A stretch of 64,000 nucleotides of DNA from Roseibium aggregatum (lineage in GTDB: Bacteria; Pseudomonadota; Alphaproteobacteria; Rhizobiales; Stappiaceae): NCBI RefSeq assembly GCF_014692675.1, contig NZ_JABFCZ010000001.1, positions 232,291-296,290 of the forward strand, given 5' to 3'. Made by a program: the position numbers and the translations under genes. Positions within the stretch are counted from its first letter, which is position 1; each line of letters starts with the position of its first letter. Below the pieces are notes generated by a model. That model did no database searches and had not been told where the DNA came from. It worked only from the letters and a program-made list of their open reading frames with translations. Of this stretch, positions 18,507 through 27,631 are shown piece after piece.

Positions 18507-19553
18507 TTACGCCACCTTCAGATAGGCCGCGATGATATCGCAGGCGGCTTTCAGGTCGTCTCGGTGGATCATTTCGGTGACCGTGTGGATGTAGCGGGTG
18601 CCGACCACGATGCCGACCGCCTTGGCGCCGGCCGCGGCCTGCTGGGCAGCCGCCCCGTCCTGACCGCCGGCGCGCAACATGGTGCGCTGGAACGGGATCT
18701 TTTCCTTCTCGGCGATCGCCTCGATTTCCTTCACCAGGTCCCGGTCGGCAATGAAGCTTGAATCCTTCACGTGCAGGCCGAAGCCCTCGCCCTGGACCGT
18801 GGTGCGGTCCTGTTCCGGCACGCCCGGCGTGTCGCAAGCGAGCGTGGTGTCGATGCCAAGACCGATGTCCGGCTTGACGGCGAAGCTGGCGGTGCGCGCG
18901 CCGCGCAGGCCGACTTCCTCCTGGCAGGTGAAGGCGACATGGATCTCGCAGGCGTGCTTGGCCTTGCCGAGCGCGCGGATCGATTCGATGCCGAGCCAGC
19001 AGGCGATACGATTGTCGAGGGCCTTGGAAACGATCTTGTCGCCGATCTCGATCAGCGGCTCGTCCATAGTCACCATGTCGCCGATGCGGACCTTGTCTTT
19101 CGTCTTTTCACCGAGGCCCAGGTCGATGACGAAATCATGGGGCTCGGGCACCTTCTTGCGCTCTTCCGGCGAGGAGATGTGGATCGGCTTGCCGCCCGGG
19201 TTCATCACGCCTTTCAGGTCGCCGTCGTCGGTGGAGACCAGCACCCGGCGGGAGAACAGGTTGCGCGCATCGAACCCGCCGACAGGCTGGACGTGAACAA
19301 AGCCCTTGTCGGTGATGTGGGAAACCAGAAAGCCGATCTCGTCCATGTGGCACAGAAGCATGACCTTCTTCGGCTGCTCGCCCTTTTTCGGCGCCTTGCG
19401 CGCGTCCCGCCGGCACAGGAGCGAGCCCATGGGATCGATCGTCACCTCGTCGAACAGCCCTTTGATCTCGGAAAGAATCAGATCGCGGATCCGCTGTTCG
19501 TGGCCGGGAACGCCGGGGGTTTCGCAAAGGCGGCGCAGAAGATCGATGTTCAT
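18507..19553 (-). CDS. M42 family metallopeptidase (glutamyl aminopeptidase-like)
   Basis: Protein of 348 residues of the M42/FrvX family of dinuclear metal aminopeptidases. Recognisable parts are ETPGVPGHEQRIRD at the N-terminus, the LLCHMDEIGFLVSHI metal site near 67-81, the DNRIACWLG metal bridge, the catalytic glutamates in AFTCQEEVGLRGA, and GTRYIHTVTEMIHRDDL close to the end. It trims peptides in the cytoplasm, often as a large tetrahedral complex. ATG 19553 gives the standard N-terminus; an upstream in-frame start at 19622 adds 23 unlikely residues. It probably leads a two-gene unit with the membrane peptidase. Confidence 0.92.
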   Translation of the reverse strand: MNIDLLRRLCETPGVPGHEQRIRDLILSEIKGLFDEVTIDPMGSLLCRRDARKAPKKGEQPKKVMLLCHMDEIGFLVSHITDKGFVHVQPVGGFDARNLFSRRVLVSTDDGDLKGVMNPGGKPIHISSPEERKKVPEPHDFVIDLGLGEKTKDKVRIGDMVTMDEPLIEIGDKIVSKALDNRIACWLGIESIRALGKAKHACEIHVAFTCQEEVGLRGARTASFAVKPDIGLGIDTTLACDTPGVPEQDRTTVQGEGFGLHVKDSSFIADRDLVKEIEAIAEKEKIPFQRTMLRAGGQDGAAAQQAAAGAKAVGIVVGTRYIHTVTEMIHRDDLKAACDIIAAYLKVA

Positions 19554-19777
19554 GGAGGATCCTGTTTGTTGGATGGAACTTGGCGCGGATCTTAGGGCGT
19601 ACTGCGGGCCGGGCCAAGCCATCCCGTGTGGATGGAAAAGAAGTTACGTGTGACACACTCGCCTTTGGCATAATTTAAACCAATTCGGCGTGACAATGCC
19701 GCAATCCCCTTCCCGGAAACCCACCATGCACGTATGAGAGCGAGGTGCCCCGGAGGGCACGCATAGGGTCATGGAAC

Positions 19778-20630
19778 ATGTGCCGGCTCGCCGCCTATCT
19801 TGGAACCGAAATTCCTCTTGAAAACATCATCGCCAAACCCAGGCATTCCCTGCTTGTGCAAAGTCTCGATGCACAGGAGGCGAAACTGCGCGTCAACGGT
19901 GACGGCTTCGGGATCGCCTGGTACGGCCATCTGCCCGAGCCGGGCCTGTTCAAGGACGTCCTGCCGGCCTGGGCGGACACGAACCTGCGCAGCATCTGCC
20001 GCCTGGTGCGCTCGCCCCTCTTTCTGGCGCATGTCCGCGCCGCCACCACCGGCGCCACCTCTCGGGACAATTGCCATCCCTTCACCTACGGCTCCTGGTC
20101 CTTCATGCACAACGGCGGCATCGGCGATTTCTCGCTCATCCGCCGGGACATGGAGCTCCTGATCCCCGACCCGTATTACGGCGCCCGGCGCGGGACGACG
20201 GATTCCGAACTGTTCTTCCACCTGCTCCTGACCAACGGCCTTGAGACAGATCCCTTGCAAGCGCTCAGAATAACGATCCCCCCAGGTGCTGGAGCTGGTG
20301 GACCGGCATCGGGCGACGGACAAGCCGGTCCGGCTCACCTGCGTCTTTTCCGAAGGGGCGCGCATCTTCGCTTTCCGCTATTCCAACGACGGCCAGGCCC
20401 CGTCGCTTTACCGGTCCGACAGCCTGGATCACGGCGGACGGGCGGTTGCCTCCGAACCGCTGGAGGGCCAATGCGCCCGCTGGAAACCGCTGCATGAAAA
20501 CATGCTGCTTGAAATCAGCGCAGACGGTACAATCGAACTGCCGCTTTTTGCCGAAGAGGCGCTCGCGGATCCTGCTCCCGGGGCTGCCGCCGGTCCGGTT
20601 CAGGAGCGGGCTGCCGCTGGGCCCGCGTAA
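19778..20630 (+). pseudogene. Class II glutamine amidotransferase (YafJ-like), frameshifted
   Basis: The reading frame begins MCRLAAYLG, so removal of Met exposes the N-terminal nucleophile Cys of class II glutamine amidotransferases. NGDGFGIAWYG, FLAHVRAATTG and FMHNGGIGDF are typical of the YafJ/EgtC group. The frame is lost at about 20278-20283, a run of six C: after it the matching protein continues in the +1 frame (VLELVDRHRATDKPVRLTCVF to 20630). With five C, the two halves would join as one protein of about 283 residues. The break is therefore a one-base insertion: real inactivation, a phase-variable tract or a sequencing error. Confidence 0.8.
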
Positions 20631-20749
20631 CCGCAGATTGCCATGTCCTCGTCGCAATTGGGCGCAAAGCTGATGGCAGTCCGGCAGGCGGTTCATTCCG
20701 GCCACGAAGACCACCCAGTTTGTTTTCAAAAGTTGAAGGGGGAACGAAA

Positions 20750-21826
20750 TTGGCCCGTAAAAAGCATTTCATACTTTCCATCGACGGCGGCGGCATTCGC
20801 GGCCTGATCCCCCTGCGGATCCTGGAATCCATCGAAAGCCGGATGGCGCACCGGGGCGTCATTCTTCCCATGCACGCCTGTTTCGACCTGATGTGCGGCA
20901 CCTCGACCGGCGGACTGATCGCAGCCGGACTGTCGGCCCCCAAGCCGGGTGGGCGCAAGGGCGAGGCCGTGGCCACCATCGCCGATCTCAGGACCCTGTT
21001 TGAAGCGGAAGCGCGCGACATCTTCACGCCGAGCATCCGCTATCGCCTGGCCCGGTTCATCGCCAACCCTTTCACGTTCTATGACGAGAAGCTGGATGCC
21101 CGGCCGCTGGAACGGCTGTTGAAGGAGCGCTTCGGCTGGACGTCGATCGCGAGCGCCCTGACCCACCTGGTGCTGACTGCCTACGACATCGAAAACCGCA
21201 AGCCGGTCTTCATGTCCAATACCCCGCAGCATAATGGCGCTGCGCCGGACGATTATTACATCTGGCAAGCGGTGCGCGCCGCCACGGCCGTGCCCTGCTT
21301 CTTCGAACCGGCGCGGGTGGAAAACCTGACCTGCAGGCGCGAGGAAGCCCTGATCGACGGCGGCGTGTTCCTGAACGATCCTTCCATTGCCGCCTATATC
21401 GAGGCACGCAAGCTCGGCTGGGAAGCGGAGGATATCGTCATCCTTTCGCTGGGCACCGGCCATGCGCCGGAGCATGGGTTTCCTTACGCGGACGCAACCG
21501 CCTGGGGCGCACCGGGCTGGTTCTCCGCCGCCAAGGGCGCGCCGCTTCAGGCCATCGCCACCCACGGCCAGTCCGCGACCACGTCCTATCAGGCCGAATG
21601 GCTGTTCGGCGAACTGGGCAAGGCCCGGTTCATCCGCCTGGACGGCGTCCTGCCGGCCGACGCGGAGGACATGGGCAACGCCCGGCCGGGCAACATGATC
21701 ACGCTCAATGGCGCGGCCGACCGGATCATTCGCGACCAGACCATCCTTCTGGACGAACTGGCCGAGATGCTGATCGATGCAAAGGCACCTCGGGAGGATG
21801 ATAAAGAAATTGTAAACGCGGCGTGA
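20750..21826 (+). CDS. Patatin-like phospholipase
   Basis: Protein of 358 residues with the patatin lipase fold. The oxyanion loop DGGGIRGLIPL is near residues 10-20, the nucleophile GTSTGGLIAAGLS near 55, and the catalytic Asp in the DGGVFLNDPS box near 205, a complete Ser-Asp dyad. It should hydrolyse phospholipid or other acyl esters in the cytoplasm or at the membrane. TTG 20750 follows GAAGGGGG by seven bases and gives an N-terminus starting ARKKHFILSIDGG; an in-frame TTG at 20720 is less likely. The gene ends at the start region of mepA, so co-transcription is probable. Confidence 0.9.
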   Translation: MARKKHFILSIDGGGIRGLIPLRILESIESRMAHRGVILPMHACFDLMCGTSTGGLIAAGLSAPKPGGRKGEAVATIADLRTLFEAEARDIFTPSIRYRLARFIANPFTFYDEKLDARPLERLLKERFGWTSIASALTHLVLTAYDIENRKPVFMSNTPQHNGAAPDDYYIWQAVRAATAVPCFFEPARVENLTCRREEALIDGGVFLNDPSIAAYIEARKLGWEAEDIVILSLGTGHAPEHGFPYADATAWGAPGWFSAAKGAPLQAIATHGQSATTSYQAEWLFGELGKARFIRLDGVLPADAEDMGNARPGNMITLNGAADRIIRDQTILLDELAEMLIDAKAPREDDKEIVNAA

Positions 21827-21882
21827 GCGATGCTTGGGGAACACTGCGTTTTCCGGGCCGAATCACGCGGAGCGAGCTGGAC

Positions 21883-22989
21883 ATGACGACTTCGAAACCG
21901 ACGAGCCTCAGGCTGTGTAGGCCCGCATCGGTGCTTCTTCGCCGCGTAGCCGCCGGCACCGGGCTCGGCTTGTTCTGCCTGTCCCTTCTTGCCGGAACGC
22001 CGGCAGGGGCCGTATCGTCTCCGCCGCCGCCCGCTCCCAAACCCGAAACGAACGATCTACTGCAGCTAGCCGCCATCCCTGTTCCAAGGCCCAAGGCTGC
22101 CCTTTCGGAAGAAGGCGAAGCGACACCTTACGACCGCTCAGGCCAACTGGTCCTGCGCGGCGATCAGCCGGCGAAGTTCTACTTCGGCGCTATGAAGGAG
22201 CCGGCCCATCTGGAACCGGATTCCATCGGCTCCTATGCCAAGGGCTGCCTTGCCGGGGCCGAAGAGCTGCCGGTCGACGGCAAGACCTGGCAGGTGATGC
22301 GCCTGTCGCGCAACAGGAACTGGGGCAATCCGGTTCTGATCAACTTCCTGGAAGACCTTGCAAACGACGCGCCGAAACTCGGCTGGCGCGGCTTGCTGGT
22401 CGGCGACATCGCGCAACCGCGCGGCGGGCCAATGACCTCGGGACACGCCAGCCACCAGATCGGCCTCGACGCCGATATCTGGCTGACCGAAATGCCGGAC
22501 CACCGTCTGTCGCGGCAGGAGCGGGAGGACAAGTCCGCCATTTCGATGCTCAAGGGCCGGCTCGACGTCAAGGGCGCCGACAGGACCGTCGACCCGAAGA
22601 AATGGACCGATGCGCGTGCGCGCCTGATCAAACGGGCGGCCAGCGACAAGCGGGTTGCCCGGATCTTCGTCAATCCGGCGATCAAGAAGGCCTTGTGCGA
22701 TTTCGAAAAGGGCAAGGACCGCTCATGGCTGCGCACCGTGCGCCCCTGGTGGGGCCACCACTACCACTTCCACGTCCGCCTGGCCTGCCCCAAGGGCGAC
22801 CGCAGCTGCAAGGACCAGAACCCGCCGCCGCCCGGCGACGGTTGCGGCAAGGAACTGACCTGGTGGCTTTCCGACGAGCCCTGGGTTCCGAAAAAGCCGA
22901 AGGACCCGAACAAGAAGGTGGCGAAGAAGAAGCCGATCGCCCTGGCGGCCCTGCCCAAGGCTTGCGAAAACGTTCTGACGGCGAACTAG
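21883..22989 (+). CDS. mepA: Penicillin-insensitive murein endopeptidase MepA
   Basis: Protein of 368 residues, longer than E. coli MepA. A signal peptide (about residues 20-43, ending TPAGAVSS) and a proline-rich linker precede the LAS metallopeptidase domain. The zinc motifs are GHASHQIGLDADIW and, near the end of the domain, WWGHHYHFHVRLAC. A lysine- and proline-rich tail (KKPKDPNKKVAKKK) follows. It cleaves D-Ala-meso-diaminopimelate cross-links in periplasmic peptidoglycan. ATG 21883 was chosen; an in-frame GTG at 21823 overlaps the patatin stop codon and would put 20 extra residues before the signal sequence. The stop codon overlaps a hairpin. Confidence 0.9.
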   Translation: MTTSKPTSLRLCRPASVLLRRVAAGTGLGLFCLSLLAGTPAGAVSSPPPPAPKPETNDLLQLAAIPVPRPKAALSEEGEATPYDRSGQLVLRGDQPAKFYFGAMKEPAHLEPDSIGSYAKGCLAGAEELPVDGKTWQVMRLSRNRNWGNPVLINFLEDLANDAPKLGWRGLLVGDIAQPRGGPMTSGHASHQIGLDADIWLTEMPDHRLSRQEREDKSAISMLKGRLDVKGADRTVDPKKWTDARARLIKRAASDKRVARIFVNPAIKKALCDFEKGKDRSWLRTVRPWWGHHYHFHVRLACPKGDRSCKDQNPPPPGDGCGKELTWWLSDEPWVPKKPKDPNKKVAKKKPIALAALPKACENVLTAN

Positions 22990-23008
22990 TCCGCAGCAGC
23001 TGCGGACT
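22988..23008. terminator. Hairpin at the mepA stop codon
   Basis: Inverted repeat AGTCCGCAGC / GCTGCGGACT around a single central base. It starts in the mepA stop codon and lies just before the convergent GNAT gene. There is no T-run, so termination is possible but not assured. Confidence 0.45.
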
Positions 23009-23029
23009 TCAACCGAACCCTGCTTCCGC

Positions 23030-23554
23030 TCATTTTCCGGTAGGCGCAGGCCGCTCGTCGAGCACCAGGGTCATGAGGACCAGATCAAGCCACTGACCGA
23101 ACTTGATGCCCACCTGCGGCATCCGGCCGGTGATTTCGAAGCCGAGTTGCCGGTGCAGGGCGATGGAAGCGGTGTTTTCCCCGTCGATTGCGCCGACGAG
23201 CACGTGATAGCCGTCCGCCCGCGCCATGTCGATCAGCCGGACCAGCAAGGCCTTGCCGATGCCCTTGCCGCGCGCTTCCGGCGCGACATAGATCGAATGT
23301 TCCATCGTCAGACGATAGCCTTCTTTCGCCCGGAACGGGCCGAAGGAGCCGTAGCCGGCAACCGTGCCGTCTTCCGTTTCCGCGACAATGACCGGCAGGC
23401 CGGCATCCTTACGCGCGTCGAACCAGGCGCGCCTGTCTTCCAGGGTGTCCAGCTTGTCGGTCCAGATCGCCTTCAGCGTCCGAACGGCGTCGTTGTGAAT
23501 ATCAAGCAGCGCCGGCAGGTCGGCGGATGTGGCATTTCTCAGAGCGAATTTCAT
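23030..23554 (-). CDS. GNAT acetyltransferase (phosphinothricin acetyltransferase-like)
   Basis: Protein of 174 residues with a GNAT fold close to the Pat/Bar group. The N-terminus is FALRNATSADLPALLDIHND; HSIYVAPEARGKGIGKALL near residues 86-104 holds the acetyl-CoA-binding RGKGIG loop; and GAIDGENTASIALHRQLGFE is motif B. It transfers acetyl from acetyl-CoA to an amine, either an amino-acid analogue (methionine sulfoximine and phosphinothricin are acceptors in the family) or another small molecule. The start codon lies within one arm of a 24-bp inverted repeat that also occurs 220 bases upstream, so its promoter region may be a small mobile or duplicated element. Confidence 0.87.
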   Translation of the reverse strand: MKFALRNATSADLPALLDIHNDAVRTLKAIWTDKLDTLEDRRAWFDARKDAGLPVIVAETEDGTVAGYGSFGPFRAKEGYRLTMEHSIYVAPEARGKGIGKALLVRLIDMARADGYHVLVGAIDGENTASIALHRQLGFEITGRMPQVGIKFGQWLDLVLMTLVLDERPAPTGK

Positions 23555-23798
23555 TTGAATTCACCCATTTGATGACGAAAAGCGATCCATTCGGCAAGGC
23601 GCGTCGTGAAGCGCGATGCGGCGCATCGGGCAAGCGGCGCAACGCTGCCGATGGTTCGCTTTTCGCCACCCGAAGGGCCGGGTGATTTTGCCCGCTGACT
23701 GTGTTGGCTTGCGCTTGTGGTGGAACCACACCACGGCGCGCAACCCGCCTTCTCAGCAGACAAAATCACCTCGGTCAAATGGGTGAATTCAAATGAAA
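23549..23798. repeat. 24-bp perfect inverted repeat bounding a 250-bp MITE-like segment
   Basis: The bases at 23549-23572 and their exact reverse complement at 23775-23798 (TCAAATGGGTGAATTCAAAT plus GAAA) bound a 202-base interior. The left arm covers the ribosome site and start codon of the acetyltransferase gene. The right arm carries the same site with a copy of the first codons (MKLAL against MKFAL) that stops after 11 residues. The interior has small hairpins, for example CGATGC/GCATCG near 23615. This could be a MITE with terminal repeats or an inverted duplication of the gene's 5' end. Confidence 0.6.
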
Positions 23799-23894
23799 CT
23801 CGCTCTTGATTCATTGGAAGCTCTTTGAGATTAGATATCCTTACCCTAACCCATGAAAACGAAAAAGAAATTATTCCATCGATAAGCATCTCTA

Positions 23895-24815
23895 ATGGAT
23901 ATCAACCAGCTCAAGGCCTTCGACCGTGTCGCCCGGGACGGGAGTTTCACCAAGGCGGCCGCGCGCCTGAACGTGACCCAGGCAACTATATCCATGCGCA
24001 TCCGCGCTTTGGAAACGGAAATCGGGGCGCAGCTTTTCGTACGGGGCCGGCAGGTTCACCTGACCGACCAGGGAATCGGCTTCCTGCCTTATTGCCGGCG
24101 CGTGCTCGGCGTGCTGCAGGAGGCGCGCGAGACTTTAAGGCGCGCGGAACGGGGCCGCCTGGCGGTTGCCTCGCTTGCGACCATGATCATGCCGCTCGTC
24201 AGCAACGCCCTTCTCCGCTTCCAGCGCAACAACCGGGAGATCGACGTGGTCATCCGCGACGGCCGGCACAACCAGATCGCCGCCATGCTGCACGAACGGG
24301 AAGTGGAACTGGCCGTCATGTGCTGGCCCAACCTGGATCCGCTTCTGACCAGCGTGGAACCCCTGCTGGTGGTGCGCGAGGACGTGCCGCTGGTGGCCGC
24401 CCCCGAGCTGGCGAAGACTTTCGGGCCGTCGCCGTCGATTGCCGAAATTCTGGAGAAGACGCCGCGCTACCTGAACCTAAACTGGTGGCAGATCGCCCCG
24501 CCGGCGGCGACCTCGATCGCGCTGTCCGCACCTGTCCGGGTGGAACTGCCCACCGATCCGGGACGCAGTCTCGTGGAAGCCGGTGAGGGCGTCGGCTTCT
24601 TCGTCCGCTCCTCCGTCGCCGGCGCCTTAAGGGACGGCCGGCTTGTGGAGATCGAACCGAAGGACCAGGAACCGCTTTTCCGCGACATCGCCCTGACCGT
24701 GCGCAACACGGAAGCGATGGAACAGGTTCACCTGATGGAATTTGCCCGCGAAATCGCCGTCGAAGGACGAAAACTCGGCCGGGTGCTGAGGGACATGTTG
24801 CAGGAGCTGGACTGA
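23895..24815 (+). CDS. LysR family transcriptional regulator
   Basis: LysR-type regulator of 306 residues. The N-terminal winged helix-turn-helix (residues 1-60) reads LKAFDRVARDGSFTKAAARL, then TQATISMRIRALETEIGAQLF. The effector-binding domain from about 90 to 295 is periplasmic-binding-protein-like. It activates or represses target genes in response to a small molecule, unknown here. Divergent from the acetyltransferase gene across the 24-bp inverted repeat segment, so that gene is a plausible target, although the repeat makes this uncertain. Confidence 0.9.
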   Translation: MDINQLKAFDRVARDGSFTKAAARLNVTQATISMRIRALETEIGAQLFVRGRQVHLTDQGIGFLPYCRRVLGVLQEARETLRRAERGRLAVASLATMIMPLVSNALLRFQRNNREIDVVIRDGRHNQIAAMLHEREVELAVMCWPNLDPLLTSVEPLLVVREDVPLVAAPELAKTFGPSPSIAEILEKTPRYLNLNWWQIAPPAATSIALSAPVRVELPTDPGRSLVEAGEGVGFFVRSSVAGALRDGRLVEIEPKDQEPLFRDIALTVRNTEAMEQVHLMEFAREIAVEGRKLGRVLRDMLQELD

Positions 24816-24967
24816 ACCGGTATCCGCCCGTTTCAGGCCGCGGGAACGGCGTTTTGAGATCCGGCAGCCCGGCCATTTGCGATTAACTACGAAAAACCCG
24901 CTGATACCGGGGCCATAGCCCCACCAAATCCCTTTGCGAACCGCTTACTCGGTGATAAACGAGCGCC

Positions 24968-26773
24968 ATGACGACCCAGACGCTTTCCAACATCCGCAAT
25001 TTCTCGATCGTTGCCCATATCGACCATGGCAAGTCGACGCTCGCCGACCGCCTGATCCAGATGACCGGCACGATGACCGACCGCGAAATGACCGAACAGG
25101 TGCTCGATTCGATGGATATCGAGCGCGAGCGCGGCATCACGATCAAGGCGCAGACCGTCCGGCTGATCTACAACGCCAAGGACGGCAAGCAATATACGCT
25201 GAACCTGATCGACACCCCGGGCCACGTCGACTTCGCCTACGAGGTCTCCCGTTCGCTGGCCGCCTGCGAAGGCTCGCTTCTGGTGGTGGACGCAAGTCAG
25301 GGCGTGGAAGCGCAGACCCTTGCCAACGTCTACCAGGCGATCGACAACGACCACGAGATCGTCACCGTCCTCAACAAGATCGACCTGCCGGCGGCCGAAC
25401 CGGACCGGATCAAGGAGCAAATCGAGGACGTGATCGGCATCGACGCCTCCGAAGCCTGCATGATTTCCGCGAAAACCGGGCTTGGCGTGGACGACGTGCT
25501 GGAAGCCATCGTCAACAAGCTGCCGGCACCGCAGGGCGATCCGGACGCGACCTTGAAGGCGATGCTGGTCGACAGCTGGTACGACACCTATCTCGGCGTG
25601 ATGGTTCTGGTCCGCATTATCGACGGCTCCCTGAAGAAGGGCCAGAAGATCAAGATGATGGGCACGGGGGCGGCCTATGACGTCGACCGTGTCGGCGTGA
25701 TGACGCCCAAGTTCCTGCAGGTCGACGAACTCCATGCCGGCGAGATCGGCGTGATCACCGGCTCGATCAAGGAAGTCGCCGACACCCGCGTCGGCGACAC
25801 CATTACGCTGGATAAGAAACCCTGCGCGGAAGCCCTGCCCGGCTTCAAGCCGGCCCAGCCGGTGGTGTTCTGCGGCCTGTTCCCGGTCGACGCCAACGAC
25901 TTCGAGGACCTGCGCTCCGCCATGGGCAAGCTGCGGCTCAACGACGCCAGCTTCTCCTACGAGATGGAGACCTCGGCCGCGCTTGGTTTCGGCTTCCGCT
26001 GCGGCTTCCTCGGTCTGTTGCACCTGGAAATCATCCAGGAGCGCCTGTCGCGCGAATTCGACCTCGACCTGATCGCCACCGCGCCTTCGGTGGTCTACCA
26101 GATGACGCTGACCGACGGTTCGGAAGTGGAACTGCACAATCCGGCGGACATGCCGGACCTGGTCAAGATCTCCGAAATCCGCGAACCGTGGATCCGGGCG
26201 ACGATCATGACGCCGGACGAATATCTCGGCGGCATCCTCAAGCTTTGCCAGGAGCGGCGCGGCATCCAGGTGGATCTGTCCTATGTGGGCTCACGCGCCA
26301 TGGTCACCTACGATCTGCCGCTCAACGAGGTCGTGTTCGACTTCTACGACCGGCTGAAGTCGATCTCCAAGGGCTATGCCTCCTTCGACTATCAGCTGTC
26401 CGACTACCGGGCCGGTGATCTGGTGAGAATGTCGATCCTGGTCAACGAAGAGCCGGTCGACGCGCTTTCCGTGCTCGTGCACCGCTCCCAGGCGGACCGG
26501 CGCGGCCGGGCCATGTGCGAGAAGCTGAAGGAACTGATCCCGCGGCACATGTTCAAGATCCCGATCCAGGCGGCCATCGGCGGCCGGGTGATCGCCCGCG
26601 AGACCATCTCGGCCCTGCGCAAGGACGTGACCGCCAAGTGCTACGGCGGCGACGCCACCCGTAAGCGCAAGCTTCTGGAAAAGCAGAAGGCGGGCAAGAA
26701 AAAGATGCGCCAGTTCGGCAAGGTGGAGATCCCGCAGGAAGCCTTCATCCAGGCCCTGAAGATGGATGAGTGA
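24968..26773 (+). CDS. lepA: Elongation factor 4 (LepA)
   Basis: Protein of 601 residues, the full length of LepA/EF4, a translational GTPase that back-translocates or remodels stalled ribosomes. GTPase motifs are G1 [10 protein letters not shown]2 RGITIKAQ, G3 DTPGHVDF, G4 NKID and G5 SAKTG. The EF-G-like domains follow, and the LepA-specific C-terminal domain ends with [20 protein letters not shown]. It is a single gene after a regulator. Two hairpins follow the stop codon. Confidence 0.97.
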   Translation: MTTQTLSNIRNFSIVAHIDHGKSTLADRLIQMTGTMTDREMTEQVLDSMDIERERGITIKAQTVRLIYNAKDGKQYTLNLIDTPGHVDFAYEVSRSLAACEGSLLVVDASQGVEAQTLANVYQAIDNDHEIVTVLNKIDLPAAEPDRIKEQIEDVIGIDASEACMISAKTGLGVDDVLEAIVNKLPAPQGDPDATLKAMLVDSWYDTYLGVMVLVRIIDGSLKKGQKIKMMGTGAAYDVDRVGVMTPKFLQVDELHAGEIGVITGSIKEVADTRVGDTITLDKKPCAEALPGFKPAQPVVFCGLFPVDANDFEDLRSAMGKLRLNDASFSYEMETSAALGFGFRCGFLGLLHLEIIQERLSREFDLDLIATAPSVVYQMTLTDGSEVELHNPADMPDLVKISEIREPWIRATIMTPDEYLGGILKLCQERRGIQVDLSYVGSRAMVTYDLPLNEVVFDFYDRLKSISKGYASFDYQLSDYRAGDLVRMSILVNEEPVDALSVLVHRSQADRRGRAMCEKLKELIPRHMFKIPIQAAIGGRVIARETISALRKDVTAKCYGGDATRKRKLLEKQKAGKKKMRQFGKVEIPQEAFIQALKMDE

Positions 26774-26781
26774 GAAACCGG

Positions 26782-26822
26782 TTGCCGCTTTGCGGCAAGC
26801 CGATGATCCAGTGAATCATCGG
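26782..26822 (+). terminator. Tandem hairpins after lepA
   Basis: Two consecutive stems: TTGCCGC/GCGGCAA at 26782-26798 with a TTT loop, and CCGATGAT/ATCATCGG at 26800-26822. No T-run follows, so they may protect the 3' end of the lepA mRNA as well as, or instead of, ending transcription. Confidence 0.4.
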
Positions 26823-26954
26823 CAGGTTTCGAACGGGCGGGAGCTGCCAACGGCAGCGGGCCCCGCGCCCTTGCGAATCATGAGCACGCGCGAGGGCTTC
26901 TCCTGACGCCGGTCCGCGTGTAACGTGACTTTCGAAGGATGCCTGGAGAAACCC

Positions 26955-27185
26955 ATGCCGTCGAAACCGCCTCCTGCTTCGACCATTCCGGTCAGTCAAC
27001 GGCTTGCCACGCAAGCACGCAATTTGAAGCTCGACCTGACGCGCGCGGCCGAAGACGGCCTCGACCGGGCCATCAAGGCGGAAAGAGAACGGCTTTGGCG
27101 ACTGGAGAACGCGGACGCCATCCAGGCGGCCAACACCTATGTGGAGAAAAACGGTCTCCCCTTCGCGAAATTCCGGCAGTTTTAG
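26955..27185 (+). CDS. ccdA: CcdA-type antitoxin
   Basis: Protein of 76 residues of the CcdA family. The N-terminal part (PVSQRLATQARNLKLDLTRAAEDGL) is the ribbon-helix-helix DNA-binding region, and the C-terminal ENADAIQAANTYVEKNGLP is the toxin-binding tail that neutralises CcdB. It should repress its own operon together with the toxin. ATG 26955 follows GGAGAAACCC, while an in-frame GTG at 26925 adds unlikely residues. The toxin gene starts 12 bases after its stop codon. It sits in the chromosomal core between lepA and a PhnA-type gene. Confidence 0.88.
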   Translation: MPSKPPPASTIPVSQRLATQARNLKLDLTRAAEDGLDRAIKAERERLWRLENADAIQAANTYVEKNGLPFAKFRQF

Positions 27186-27197
27186 GAACGGTCCCGG

Positions 27198-27497
27198 ATG
27201 GCGCGATTTCAGGTACGCCGGATGCGCTCCACCGATATTCTGGGTCTCGAGCTTCAGGCCGATCTGCTCGATGATCTCAACACGCGGGTTCTGGTTCCGC
27301 TGCTTCCCCTCAGCGACGTGGAAAAACACATCGAGCGCCTCAACCCGACTTTCGAGATCGACGGGCGTGTCCATGTGATGATGACCCAACATCTCGCAGC
27401 AGTACCGGTCAGCGAGATTGGTGATGTGGTGGCCGACCTTTCGTCGAAGCGCGACGCCATTGTTGCCGCGACGGATTTTCTGTTTCAGGGGTTTTAA
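27198..27497 (+). CDS. ccdB: CcdB family toxin
   Basis: Protein of 99 residues of the CcdB/MazF fold. LQADLLDDLNTRVLVPLLPL (residues 19-38) is the family core, and the C-terminal VVADLSSKRDAIVAATDFLFQGF matches the gyrase-contacting helix and tail. CcdB poisons DNA gyrase through GyrA; in F-plasmid CcdB the last three residues WGI are needed for this. Here the tail ends QGF, so activity is uncertain. Paired directly with the antitoxin gene upstream. Confidence 0.87.
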   Translation: MARFQVRRMRSTDILGLELQADLLDDLNTRVLVPLLPLSDVEKHIERLNPTFEIDGRVHVMMTQHLAAVPVSEIGDVVADLSSKRDAIVAATDFLFQGF

Positions 27498-27631
27498 GGG
27501 TCGAAAACAGCCGTTTGCATCCAGGCGGCCCGTTTTGACATTCGCTCGCTTCATGATGGACGAGCGGCTCGCCGGTCATTAAGACGACCCACGACACCCC
27601 CAGATACCGGCCATCGGCTGAAGGATACCAG

